Assembly (NCBI GenBank): GCA_030674185.1
Contig: CM060312.1
Span: 72,803,237 to 72,867,236 of the forward strand
Origin: Monoplex corrugatus
Lineage: Eukaryota; Mollusca; Gastropoda; Littorinimorpha; Ranellidae
Length of the DNA stretch: 64,000 nucleotides
Direction: 5' to 3'
Shown here piece by piece: positions 1-10,284 of this stretch. The translations under genes and the position numbers were made by a program. The notes under the pieces are model-generated. The model was not told the DNA's origin. It searched no databases and saw only the letters and a list, made by a program, of their open reading frames with translations. The stretch's first letter is position 1. Every line of letters begins with the position of its first letter.

Positions 1-174
1 TCGTAACGTTATGGGTTTGTTCCCTGCCCATCTTACAATGTTCCGGTCATCACGGTGTATATATGGTGCCTTTTCAGAACATGTGCCTCTACCTTTACTC
101 TGGTATTTTGGAAACGGCCAGCTTTAGGTTCCGTTATTGTCTCTCTATAGTTAAAGTATTGATAAAAGTAAATA

Positions 175-196
175 CGCACAAAAAGTTAAGGATCAC
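175..196. repeat. Tc1 element left terminal inverted repeat
   Basis: This 22-bp end is the exact reverse complement of 1776-1797 and is preceded by the TA target duplication at 173-174. Confidence 0.93.
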
Positions 197-411
197 CTGC
201 ACAAAAATTCATAACTTTCAAAATAAGAAAGCCAATGCGTTGAAGTTTGGCAAACATTTAATTCCATGCTTTAGTGATACTGATACACAATTACCTTCAA
301 TTTCGAGCAATCGTTTGGTGTGTACATTTGATCAAAGTGGGTACGTATCGAAATTTGATTTCCCAAAGTCATTGAAATCACAAGACAGGGCATTCTGATG
401 CTCCCAAAAGT

Positions 412-1440
412 TCAGTAATGCGTGTAACCGCCATGGCTGTTCTGGCACTCGACGCAGCGAGTCCTCATCGAGTTGACCAGGTTGGTGAAGATCCTCTGTG
501 GAAGCGCCTGCCACTCAGCCTGCAGCATCTGGTAGAGGTGTTGGGCATCCCTGGGAGGGGGGTGGTTGCTCCTCACTTTGCGATCCAGCTCATCCCAGAG
601 GTTCTCAATCGGGTTGAGATCGGGACTGCATGCTGGCCACTCCATTCTGTTGACTCCAGACTGCTGCAGGAAGTCGTTGACCACCCTTGCCCTGTGGGGG
701 CGAGCGTTGTCATCCTGGTAGACAGCCGTCGGTCCCATCTGCTGCAGTGTAGGCACAGCCAGCGGTCGAAGGATCTCATCCCGGTATTGGAGGCCAGTCA
801 GGTTACCCTGTACATGATACAAGGGTGTTCTGTGGTGAAGGCTGAAGGCCCCCCAGACCATTACAGAACCTCCACCAAAGGCCACCTTTTCTTGGACAGT
901 GGTGTCAATAAAGCGTTGCCCTTGGCGCCTCCAGACCCTCAGTCGGCCGCCGTTGTGGTTCATGGTGAAGCGTGATTCATCACTGAACAGGACCTAGGAC
1001 CATTGCTGACGTGTCCACCTCACGTGACGTCTGCAGAAGGCGCGGCGTGCTGCCCTATGGGCTGGAGTTAAGCGTGGCCGTACAGCTGGGCGACGAGAAC
1101 GGAGGTTAAACCCATGAAGGCGGTTCCGTATGGTCTGCTGGCTGATGTTGATGTTAGTAGCCACCCTCAGCTGCCTTCGAATGATGCTGGAAGAGGCTGT
1201 TCTTGTCTGCAGGGCTTGTCGTTCAATGAGACGATCTTCACGTGGGTTTGTCTTCTTCGGTCGACCAGATCTGCGTCTTTCATGGACCCTCCCAGTGGCT
1301 GTGAAGCGTTGAATCAGTCTGACAATGACCGAGATGGACACCTGAAGTCGCCTGGCCACTTCTCACTTGGGAACACCATCTTGGAACCATGCAACAGCTC
1401 GTCCCCTCTCAAACTCGCTCAATTTTCGTCGTGGAGGCAT
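412..1440 (-). pseudogene. Tc1 transposase with two premature stops
   Basis: Tc1 transposases cut and paste the element at TA sites. The reading frame starts at the ATG at 1438-1440 (protein start MPPRRKLSEFERG) and ends at 412, about 342 codons, normal for the family. The N-terminal half has the paired helix-turn-helix layout (VARRLQVSISVIVRLIQRF, then RRSGRPKK). The catalytic half shows FSDESRF (first Asp), VYQDDNARPH (second Asp) and SPDLNPIENLWDELDRKV (Glu), a DD34E arrangement. Two in-frame stops break it: TGA at 1363-1365 in the sequence GVPK*EVARR and TAG at 994-996 in QQWS*VLFSDESRF. There is no frameshift between the pieces. Both stops can be explained by a single C-to-T change, so the copy probably died recently. 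The plus-strand frames across it are shadows. Confidence 0.93.
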
Positions 1441-1775
1441 TGTCAGATCAGGCCTACTACTGGTGGAATGTCTTCTTATAAAGCCAAGCAAGAGACAGCA
1501 TCTCACACATAAACAGCAGTGCTTGCACGTGCATAATGGTTTTTCCATCTGGCTTGTGCAATGTGTTCAGGCAGAACGGTCCAAAACAAGGTCCTTTTTC
1601 GCAAGTTTCCGCTTTTTCGTTTGCGGCCAAGCTCAGTAGTAGAGAATCCCGTGCAATTTTCGCACTAACACAACATCGCCCACTTACAGCTGAACAAGAA
1701 TTCATAACAATTTGGCTGGACTGAGAAATAAATAACAGTAGCGAACTGAGTTTATTACGCACCTGTTTTCTCATA

Positions 1776-1797
1776 GTGATCCTTAACTTTTTGTGCG
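1776..1797. repeat. Tc1 element right terminal inverted repeat
   Basis: Perfect inverted copy of the left end, followed by TA at 1798-1799. Confidence 0.93.
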
Positions 1798-1799
1798 TA

Positions 1800-2342
1800 G
1801 CTTATATACCTTGAATAATTCATTGCCTTAGGTCGATTATGCTGAATCCCAGTGATACGTTTATTGAAGATCATACATGTTGCAGAATATGTCTTTTAAG
1901 AGTTCGTGCGGTTTTTTTTTTTAAAGTCCTTTAAAATCCTAAATTTGGAGGGGTCCCCATTTCAAGCCTTGTAAGTCTTTAAAATCCAGACTTCCGCTTC
2001 AAGATCCATACAAAGTTCTAGAAATTTCGTTATTGCTGTTGATTCTGGGTAAAAAAAAAAAAAAAAGCATAAAATATTGCGACTGTGTGGAGTTTAAAAA
2101 AAGTGTGAAGGAAGAAAGTCTGAATCTGTGTATAAACAAAACCGATGATTGCAGACACCGATGGTCTGCAAATGGAGGTGATGGCATCGTGTGATCTGGA
2201 TGGTCCTTGGAACTAGTCTGCCTGATGGCAGATAGTCTTCATGCAGGTGCTGTAGCTTCACATTCGTCTTAACAAAAACAGACAAAGAAACAAGAATGCG
2301 TGAACACCGCTGTCGTGAAAGTTTCGGATGACCCCTCAGAGT
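1800..2342. other. No recognised feature
   Basis: AT-rich sequence with short T and A runs (1914-1922, 2050-2065). I see no gene or repeat that I can name. Confidence 0.6.
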
Positions 2343-2531
2343 TTAACCTTTTGACTCCCGCACCCTGTACACCAACTGCAGAAACTTAACTCTTTGACTC
2401 CCTCACCCTATCCACCATCTTTCTGCAGGAAGCTGGGATAGGGTGACGGAGTCAGAAGGTTACATTTTTGCTTTGCTTGCATGGTTGACAATGCAGGATG
2501 CTGGTGGACAGGGTGCGGGAGTCAAAGGGTT
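2343..2531 (+). mobile_element. TTAA-MITE copy 1 (piggyBac-like)
   Basis: Member of a repeat family that starts TTAACCCTTTGACTCCC and ends with its reverse complement. The interior repeats the end motif, has a palindromic core around CTTCCTGCAGGAAG, and then TTTGCTTTGCTAGCATGG. The left TTAA is at 2343-2346. The right end has decayed to AAAGGGTTTTT. TTAA plus CCCTTTG ends is typical of piggyBac-type elements (inference). There is no coding capacity. Confidence 0.8.
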
Positions 2532-2621
2532 TTTGTTTTTTTTTGGGGGGGGGGGAGTGAGGAAGAACATAGTGGAGTTTTTATTGTCAATATAATAAAC
2601 TATACTGTATGTGCTTTCGTG

Positions 2622-2624
<3 letters not shown>

Positions 2625-2658
<34 letters not shown>

Positions 2659-2740
2659 CGCGCGCGAGCTCAGATTTGTGAATGGGTCTTTCATTTGTAT
2701 GATAAACTTTGATCTGTGTGTGTGTGTGTGTGTACACACG
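2625..2740. repeat. (TG)n microsatellites with CG steps
   Basis: Two TG tracts (about 2626-2658 and 2717-2733), the first ending in ACGCGCGCGCG, separated by ordinary sequence. Open frames here are repeat artefacts. Confidence 0.9.
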
Positions 2741-3179
2741 CGAGTATTGGCGTTCACATGTCGTCCATTCTCTGCCAAGTGCCAGACATTAGCACCTACA
2801 TGCCTCACCGTGTTCCTGACTGGCTAACAGATGGCCAGCTAATTGCCCCCTTCTTCCAAACATCTGCACAGGCAGGGAGGGGTGGGGGAGAGGAAAGGCG
2901 ATAATGTTTGTGTGGGGGTGGTGGGGGGGTTCAGTTGTCTTGTCCGTGCAGAGTTCGGTCGGGGAGGGGGAGTAGGGGGCGTAGTGGCAGTGTACAGACA
3001 TTTACATGACTTTGTAGCTTTGTGCGGGAGCGCACGTGAGCATGAAGCGCGACGTCAGCACCGCACGCGCCATCCGTTGCACGTGCTGTGTGTGCTTTTC
3101 GATTTGCTACCTCGGCGCCTTTACCTGGCGCTGGACCTGGTCCTGGATTACTCGACACCCCTGTCTCTTTCTCCATTCT

Positions 3180-3196
3180 GTCTGTCTGTCTCTGTC

Positions 3197-3258
<62 letters not shown>
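3180..3258 (+). repeat. (TC)n microsatellite
   Basis: Polypyrimidine tract of about 75 bp, interrupted only near its 5' end. Confidence 0.95.
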
Positions 3259-3261
<3 letters not shown>

Positions 3262-3364
3262 CTCCCACCCCTCCCGAAGCATAGTTTTAGAGATGCTTGT
3301 TTATTGACGCTTACTTTCGCTGATGTCTCCGATTAAGGAGGAAACCGTGAAATTTGTTGTTTAT

Positions 3365-3570
3365 TTAACCCTTTGACTCCCGCACCATATCTACCAACTG
3401 CAAAAAAAAACTGAACTCTTTGACTCCCTCCTAACCCTATCCACCAGCTTCACGCAGGAAGGTAAGCTGGTGGACAGGGTGAGAGTTTCAAAGGGTTAAG
3501 TTTTTTGCTTTGCTAGCACGTTTGATAATGCAAGATGCCAGTGGACAGGGTGCGGGAGTCAAAGGGTTAA
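3365..3570 (+). mobile_element. TTAA-MITE copy 2, both ends intact
   Basis: A well-preserved 206-bp copy. TTAA is present at both ends (3365-3368 and 3567-3570). The terminal inverted repeat is about 30 bp (TTAACCCTTTGACTCCCGCA outward, TGCGGGAGTCAAAGGGTTAA at the right). The interior palindrome around CACCAGCTT is imperfect here. Confidence 0.85.
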
Positions 3571-3804
3571 ATAAGGCGTTTAAAAACAACGTAATGTTGT
3601 TTCAGCATGAATCCCTGTTGATGTGAATAGCACAATTTTGGAGTTTGCATGTTCCGCCCCCCCCCCCCTCCCCTCTGCCCTTTCGAGGGTCTAATGCATA
3701 TTATGGATAAGGTATTTGAGTTTGAAGATGATTAACTTAAACTGCTGTTTTTCTCAAAGTCTTAATGTGTTTTACCTGTGAACGTGTATGTTATGTAGGA
3801 CACT

Positions 3805-4130
3805 CCACATCTCTCTGTATCAAAGATTCGATATCTCGAGTTGAGTCCCAACCCGCAGCAGCATTAAAAACTGGCCTGTTGCTGCCTGTAGTAATGTTTC
3901 CATCATTCTGCTGGTGTCACCTTAGTGTTTCATAGGTACATCTCCTCCACCTTTCCCCCCTCAATTTGAAGACCTTGTCGGTGCATAGGGTTTTGCGCAA
4001 GCTCAGGGAGTCTGCTAAATAATTGCTGCAAAATTTGGCGGAGCGCTTATGGAATTTTCCGAATTAGATGAATCTGTCTTGTAGAAACTCCAAAACTCTT
4101 TGTCCTCCCTACACCTGTTTCATATCTTTG
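3805..4130 (+). mobile_element. SINE family A, copy 1
   Basis: Dispersed repeat with at least eight other copies here. Diagnostic segments are CATTAAAAACTGGCCTG, CATTCTGCTGGTGTCACC, GGGTTTTGCGCAAGCTCAG and GGCGGAGCGCTTATGGAATT. Better copies (for example 27400-27740) begin with a tRNA-like head containing GGAGTTCAATCCC. This copy keeps a degraded head at about 3828-3855. Confidence 0.75.
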
Positions 4131-4199
4131 TTTCACCTGGTGTAGATAAACGCCGTATGTTGTGCGATCGGTCATACGTGAATGTGTTTGTTGTGTCGG

Positions 4200-4510
4200 T
4201 TAGTGTGTGTGTGTCGGGGGGGGGGGGGGGGGGAGTGGGGCTATGAGGATGGAGCTTTTGTCTTGGACATGTGAAACTTCCGGTTCTCCGTCCTACCTGT
4301 TGTCATTTGTTTATACACTGCTGTCTTCCACGTGATGTGATACGTGCGTGCGTGTGTTGTGTGTATGCGTGCGCGCGTGTGTGCACATGCATATGTGCAT
4401 GTTTGCGTTGCGTTGTGTGGTAGAGTGGGTGTGTGTTGTGTGCTTGTGCATGTTTGGTTGCGTTGTGTGGTGAGGAGTGTGTGTGTGTGTGTGTGTGTGT
4501 TAGAGCACAG
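4200..4510. repeat. TG-rich low-complexity block with a G run
   Basis: A G run at about 4217-4233 is followed by irregular GTGTGT/GCGCGT sequence and repeats of TGCATGTTTGCGTTGCGTTGTGTGG at roughly 50-bp spacing. Confidence 0.7.
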
Positions 4511-4744
4511 ATGATGGATGTTGTACGCGTGTCTTTTTAAAGGCGACCCGGTGCGTATCTCGTCTGCACGAATGTATGTGTGCCTGTACAGCTAATGGCG
4601 GGAATTACAGTGTTGGTGTCCTGGTGACCCTTACAGAATCAGTGCATTGTCTGTGATCGTGTGCTGCCAATGAGTGTCTGCCTTGTTGTATGATCACATC
4701 GTACATGTCTGTGAACTCTGCAAACAGTTGGACTTTTTTTTTCT

Positions 4745-5290
4745 CTCTGTGTGAAGGCTGGTTTTGTCAGCACACCACAGGGAAAATGTCTTTGTTGTCG
4801 AGGTTCTGTGTTTTGTTGTTGATGGTATTGGCTCTTGTCTGTCGTCTGTGAGTGCCACTATGACCTTGGTTTAGTCAGCAGGCCTGATGGACTAGGAGGC
4901 ACGTACGAAAAGATCGATCTATTTTTATTTTCTAGATTTTGTGCTGTGCTAATGAAGATCAGATCGGCTCTTGTCTGTATGATTTTGTGGTGTTGTCAGC
5001 ACGCCCAGTACTGTGATAGTCTTGGAGGCACATTCAGCGTGGACCTGTTTTCTAACTTCTGTGCTGTCGTTGATGGTCAGTTCGGCTTATGTCTATAATT
5101 TCGAGCTCTGTTTCTGTCAGCGATCTCTTTAGTCTTAGAGACACAAGCAGCATCGCCTTGTTTTTTAGTTTTTGTGCACTGTGGATGCTCACACCGGCTT
5201 TTGTCTATAAGTGTGGTTTTGTCAGCACCCTGATAGTCCTGGAGAGAGCATTGACCTGTTACCAGCAGACTACTGTTTTAGTTGGATTTG
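4745..5290. repeat. Decayed tandem repeat, about 118-bp unit
   Basis: Four to five imperfect units share TTTTGTCAGCA, GATAGTCTTGGAGGCA, GACCTGTTTTCTA, TTCTGTGCTGT and CGGCTTTTGTCTATAA in the same order. The 74-87 codon open frames across it follow the repeat and I do not call them genes. Confidence 0.65.
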
Positions 5291-5299
5291 ATGTGGGCA

Positions 5300-5795
5300 A
5301 TACAGCCTGGTAAACCTGTCTTGTGTTGTTACATTACTAGTGGTGTACAGTAGGTCGCATCTGTGTCAGACCGATGGGGGAAGCCCGAGAAGCAGTATGC
5401 TATATAATTTCCCCCAACAGCTTGTGCTTGGAAGTAGTTGCATACAACAAACTGGCATCTTGTGAATAGACCCTCATCGTGCTGCCAACACACATAAAGC
5501 GCGTTTCAGATGTTCAGTGTCTTAATGATATAATCGCAAGTACATACAGAAAATATTGACCTGTTGATCATATCAGGAATAACACGAGGGTTCAGTATTG
5601 CAGTTCCCTTTGAAAGAGGTGATGAAGGTGATGTTTTAGTTACTATAAAATTGTATCTGAAATTTGTATCAAGTGGAAGGCGTGTTAATGAAATTGGACA
5701 TTGGAGTGGAATGAACTGACTCGACCGTTTGAAAGAGGATGATGGGCCGTATCGTCTGTACAGGTATTACCCCTGTTTTGTTTGATTCGTATGAA
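5300..5795. other. No recognised feature
   Basis: Ordinary-composition non-coding sequence. I recognise neither a gene nor a repeat. Confidence 0.55.
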
Positions 5796-5797
5796 AA

Positions 5798-6131
5798 GAG
5801 TGGCAGAATGGTTCAGACGTTCGCCTGCCAGTAACTAAACTCCAGGGTTCCAGCGTTCGCTCCCCGTGGAGGCCTCGACTTTCTCCTCAGTTTGACCGAA
5901 AAATAGAACTGAACGTCTTGTCCTTCGGAAGGGGACGAAAAACGAGTTGGACCCGTGTGCCTTCTGACTGTGCACGCTGAAGATCCCACGGCAGTTGAAA
6001 ATCGTGAAGAGCAGGGCATTGCCCGACTGCCTTAGTATAAAACATTGAGGAGGTAGGTTGATTTCCCAGGTACCACCCCCTGAAAACCAGTTAGCCTTCT
6101 TGCCTTTTTGAAGTCTCGGTTAAAAAAAAAA
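5798..6131 (+). mobile_element. tRNA-derived SINE with a conserved core
   Basis: The head has an A-box-like TGGCAGAATGG (about 5801) and a B-box-like GCGTTCGCTCC (about 5853). The body contains GTCCTTCGGAAGGGGACG and GCACGCTGAAGATCCCACGG, which resemble the conserved central domain of widespread animal SINEs (MetaSINE type, recalled and not searched). It ends in an 11-base A run at 6121-6131, an ordinary SINE layout. Confidence 0.75.
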
Positions 6132-6149
6132 AGTGAATGTTAGCATGAA

Positions 6150-6430
6150 TTTGAAGTGAGGGAGAGGGGATGGGCGCCGCCCTCGTAGTGCTGGCCCTGG
6201 GAAAAGTTGAGGTCTCTGTCACCTCACTCCCCTATGACCTCAGGGTTATGGAACTATCTAGGTAGGACCTAAGGACCTGGCCAGCTCTTGGGTTTATGTG
6301 CAGGCTTAAGGCGTGTGCTGTGGTCATTCTGGATTTTTTCCATCACATGGCACCTGTGACGATAGTGCATATGGAATTCATTCCGAGCGCGGAGATGTCA
6401 TCTTGAGGAAATGAAACTGAAACTGATGCG
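6150..6430 (-). repeat. Interspersed repeat family H, copy 1 (minus)
   Basis: Reverse-complement match to 54659-54845. Shared segments include CTATCTAGGTAGGACCTAAG, GGTTTATGTGCAGGC, GGAATTCATTCCGAGCGC and the terminal GAAACTGAAACTGA. The class is not clear. The repeated GAAACT end looks like a retroelement tail. Confidence 0.7.
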
Positions 6431-6599
6431 TATGTGTTTTTGTTCATAGCTATAATACCTTTTCCGTCATGTGGTTCACCTGCCTGGATTGCCAAGACCC
6501 GTGTGAAAGAACGATCAGATGTCAGCTGCACGTGCAGTTCGTATTTTGTGTTTGACAGCCGGCCTGCTGTTTGGATCAGATGATGCCAACACAAGAAAC

Positions 6600-7755
6600 A
6601 GAGACAGAGACGGGCAGAGAAGATTAGTAGACAGAAGTCCAGGAGTTAAAAACAAGTCGAAAAGTGAAAAAAAAATATAAGACGAGAAGTGAAAAACAAT
6701 AGACGAGAGGGGAAAAAGCTGAGAGTTGAAAACAGAATGAGATGAAAAAAGAAAAGGAAGACGTGAGATGAAAAACAGAAGACTATGGTGAAAACAGAAG
6801 ACTAAGGTGAAAAACAGAAGACTACAGGTGAAAAACAGAAGACTATATGTGAAAAAGAGATAAGGTGAAAAACAGACTGAGGGCGTGAGTTGAAAAACAG
6901 ACTGAAGACATGAAGCGAAAAACAGAAGACGTGAAGTGAACAACAACAACAACAAAGTTAAGTAAAAAAAAAAAAAAAAAAAGGAAAAAAAGAACATAAA
7001 GTGCAAAACAGACGTGAAGTGAAAGGCAGAAGACGTGAGATGAAAGAAAACAAAAAGATGCAAGGTTAAAAAAAGAAAAGAAAAAAAAAATGACGTGAAA
7101 AACAGACAAAAGACATGAGGTGAAAAACAGAAGACCTGGAGTGAAAAACAAGACGGAGGACGTGTGTGAAAAACAGACGTAAGATGAAAGGCAGGATTCA
7201 GACTGAAGACACTAAGTGAAAAATCAGAAGACGTAAGCTGAAAACCAGAAACAGAAGACGTGAGGTAAAAAGAAGACATGAGGTGAAAAACAGACAGAAG
7301 ACAGGAGAAAAACAGAGACAGAAAACACGAGATAAAAACGAGAAGACTTGAGGTGGAAACCATAAAACAAACAGATGTTAGGTGAAAAACAGAGGACATG
7401 ATCCAAAAAACAGAAGACCATGAGGTGTGAAAACAGAAGACGAGAGGTGAAAAACAGAAGACGAGAGGTGAAAACAGAAGACGAGAGGTGAAAAACAGAA
7501 GACGAGAGGTGAAAAACAGAAGACGTGAGGTGAAAACAGAAGACGAGAGGTGAAAAACAGAAGACATGAGATGCAAAACAGAAGACGAGAGATGAGAACC
7601 AAGACAGCAGAAGACATGTGATGCAAATCAGATGAAGGCTACGGACTAGAAAACAGACTGAATCATGTGAAAAAGAGGCGTAAGGTGAAAAAGCAGAAGC
7701 CGTAAGGTGAAAAACTGACGTGAGACGAAGAATCGACAGAAGACACGAGGGTAAC
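6600..7755. repeat. 21-bp purine-rich minisatellite
   Basis: About 1.1 kb of tandem units close to GAAGACGAGAGGTGAAAAACA. The units are near perfect at 7430-7600 and more variable toward both edges. The + strand is almost all purine with a regular CG step. The long minus-strand Phe/Ser-rich open frame (6515-7576) exists only because pyrimidine-rich repeats lack stop codons. Confidence 0.9.
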
Positions 7756-7870
7756 ACGGCTATGAAGTGGTGTTGGCACACACAGAGCTGGCACATTTCC
7801 AGCACCCCTCTCCACCCCCACCCACCTTCCCAGCGTGAGTGAAATCACATTTGTCTCTTTTACCTGCTTC

Positions 7871-7874
7871 TAGA

Positions 7875-7969
<95 letters not shown>

Positions 7970-8035
7970 GGTTTTAGGCCCTTTCCCCCTTCTTCCTTTC
8001 TCTCTCTCCCTCCCTCCCTCTCTCTCTCTCACCTG
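7871..8035 (+). repeat. (TC)n tract, about 100 bp plus CT-rich tail
   Basis: Nearly pure TC from 7875 to 7970, then CT-rich imperfect sequence to 8035. Confidence 0.95.
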
Positions 8036-8604
8036 CTTTTACCTGTGGTCTCCCTCCCTCCCCTCCCCCATCTCCCCTTTTCTGCCACTCTTTCTTTCTC
8101 TTTCTGGATCCGTATGTCTCTGCCCCAGTAGCACTGGTATTTCCCCAGACATCATGGTACAAGAGTTGTCTGCTGTGCACGAGTTGTCTGCACGCAATGG
8201 GCCGGTCACAGTGTGATGTGTACGTACAACAGAAAGGGATTGATCCGGTTCAGGTGAAAGTTACCCTCCCTCTCCCTACCCCGCCTCTTCTCTCAACCCC
8301 CCCCCCCCCCCCATCAGCCCCCTCCCCACCTCTCTCTCTCCAATGGCTCTGCGACTCCCAGTACCTGTGTTCCATCAGAAACGTCGTCAGTACGAGACTG
8401 CACACTCTTTCTCTCTCTTGTCTCTCTCTTGGTGTGTGTACACAAAGATTGCTCGCTGTGGTTGAGTTTTTGAAGTCTTGAGTTTACGCAAGAGGGGTTC
8501 GTGTACTCGAGCAGTTCCATATGCACCCTGTCCCTTTCTGCTCTTACCTGGCTGACTCTTCATACTGTTTTCTCCATGGGTAGATTGCCTGGAAAAGAGA
8601 GACT

Positions 8605-8875
8605 GACAGAGAGGTTTTACTGACTGACTCCTTGAGCCTGCGCAAAGCCTGGCATGGTCTTGAAATGGAGGGGGCTAGTGGAGAAGGGGGAAGGAAGAGG
8701 GGGGTAGGACCCGTCTAGTACTAAGTTGACTAAGCACTCAGAATGATTAGGACCCGTCTAGTACTAAGTTGACACCACCAGAATGATTGGAGCGTCAAGA
8801 CGGGCAGCAAACAGGCCAAGCGTTTATGTTGCGGGCTGGGATTGAACTTGAGGTATCGGTGTGTGTGACGACCAA
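8605..8875 (-). mobile_element. SINE family A, copy 2 (minus)
   Basis: The reverse complement gives the tRNA-like head (AAGTTCAATCCCAGCCCGCA), then CAATCATTCTGGTGGTGTCA, CATTTCAAGACCATGCCAG and TTGCGCAGGCTCAAGGAGTC, in family A order. An internal 43-bp duplication (8707-8731 and 8750-8774, AGGACCCGTCTAGTACTAAG) interrupts it. Confidence 0.75.
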
Positions 8876-9039
8876 GCAGCAACATCATCATCACCATTAT
8901 CACCATCCGGCGGCAGGAGAAGAGGAGAATTGATATGGTGATGATGTTAGAGGCCACATGGTACGCTGTGGCTAAGCTGTGTGTGAACAACAGCAGCAAC
9001 AAACATCAGCATCAACATCAGCGGTGTCGTACAGTACAC

Positions 9040-9160
9040 GAAAGAAATTAACATTCCAGAAACACTATGAAACTAGAACGAAACTTGATGAACGAAACGA
9101 GACAGGCGTAAGTTTTCGGCCACTTAGCCTTTGTCAAGAGCACACAAAAGACAACAAAAG
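9040..9160. repeat. Fragment with TTTTCGGCCACTTAGCCTTTG
   Basis: Shares GAGACAGGCGTAAGTTTTCGG with the inverted-repeat element at 11225-11790, and GCCTTTGTCAAGA with 38090-38125. It is probably a partial copy of the same repeat. Confidence 0.55.
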
Positions 9161-9224
9161 AAACACAATCTCTGGAGCTTGGACAGAAGTATCCCATCAG
9201 CAAACTCCCATGATGTTCCTTCGT

Positions 9225-9290
9225 TCAGCGCTAGAAGATGACTTTGGCAGACTCTATGAGCCTGGGCAAAACCCTGTTAAGGATTAACGT
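9225..9290 (-). mobile_element. SINE family A, 3' fragment (minus)
   Basis: GCAGACTCTATGAGCCTGGG followed by CAAAACCCTG reads, reversed, as the GGGTTTTGC...CTCA...AGTCTGC part of family A. Confidence 0.55.
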
Positions 9291-9370
9291 GGTGATAGTG
9301 ACGGTGGTGATAGTGACGGTGGTGATAGTGGAGGTGGTGAAAGTGGCGGTGGTGATTGTGGTGGCACATC
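9286..9370. repeat. 15-bp minisatellite (GTGGTGATAGTGACG)
   Basis: About five units with small changes. A (GTG)n run follows at about 9457-9484. Confidence 0.85.
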
Positions 9371-9639
9371 AACATCATCATCATCATCACTGTCATCGGG
9401 CAGGAGGGAGATGTGGGGTTGATGTGCTGTTTGTGGTGGCGACGAAAAACGGTGTAGTAGTGGTGGTGGTGGTGGTGGTGGTGGGGAGGATGGAGGGATT
9501 CCTGTCGAGCTGCTGCAAGTGTGTCTGGTGTGTTATGACCTCCAGGTGAGTGCGTTCAAACCTCATGGGGTTCCCTTTCTCTCCCGCCCACCTCCATCGC
9601 CCTATTCTTTCAAGTCATTTTGACCTTAGATTGATGTGG

Positions 9640-9784
9640 GTGTCCCCCCCCCTCCCCCCTTTCTCTCTCTCTGTCTATTTTTCTGGCTCTCTGTCTCTCT
9701 TTCTCTTTGTCTCTTTTATGTCTGTCTGTCTCTCTCCCTTCCTCCCTCTCTCTCCCTCTCTCACTCTCTCTCTCGCTCTCTCGC

Positions 9785-9842
<58 letters not shown>
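9640..9842. repeat. CT-rich tract followed by (TG)n
   Basis: A C run (9647-9659), CT-rich sequence to 9781, then about 54 bp of pure TG at 9788-9841. Confidence 0.92.
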
Positions 9843-9889
9843 TGTAAAACAGATCTGTCAGCAAACTTTTTAGTCGTTTCTTTGTGGAT

Positions 9890-10284
9890 CTTAATTACTG
9901 TTAGACCACAGGGAGGACCAACGAGAACGTATGGAATGCTCCCGTTCAAAATGAGATAAACCATTGGGGTGAGAGCGGGTGAAAAGCCAAGCTTGGTTCA
10001 GTGAAAAGCCAGACTTGGTTCATTGTATTGATTGACTGATCGGTTGAATGATTTATGTATTGATTGATTGGGCGAGTGCGTGATACAGGTTTGGGGCGAA
10101 ACTCTAGTTGTAATAGAACGTGCCTTTGCTTAGCTTGATTGAGCGCGCACGCAAGCAGCCGACAGAAGGAGTAAGAGAGAGAGATGCGTCAAATTAGTGA
10201 ATCTGCGTAATGTTGTACGCCGTGAAATGAAGTGACGAGCGCTCTCGGTTTGTTTAGTGTGTTGCGTGGTGGTTAGTGCTTGTA
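9890..10284. other. No recognised feature
   Basis: Includes short repeats (GCCAAGCTTGGTTCAGTGAA and GCCAGACTTGGTTCATTG at about 9988-10023; ATTGATTGA runs). I see nothing coding. Confidence 0.5.

Larger units (their letters stand above)
175..1797 (-). mobile_element. Tc1-like DNA transposon, full length but inactive
   Basis: A complete Tc1/mariner-superfamily element of 1623 bp. Its 22-bp terminal inverted repeats (175-196 and 1776-1797) match perfectly and begin CGCACAAAAAGTTAAGG. Both ends are flanked by TA (173-174 and 1798-1799), the usual Tc1 target duplication. The interior holds one transposase gene on the minus strand, broken by two stop codons. Identical ends suggest a fairly young insertion. 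Confidence 0.93.

Noticed and set aside
418..975. 185-codon plus-strand open frame
   Set aside because: It is the antisense shadow of the Tc1 transposase.
2343..2531. MITE family as a Helitron
   Set aside because: It has long terminal inverted repeats and TTAA flanks. Helitrons lack both.
6515..7576. 353-codon Phe/Ser-rich minus-strand open frame
   Set aside because: It is the pyrimidine strand of a 21-bp minisatellite. Several frames are open at once and no domain is present.
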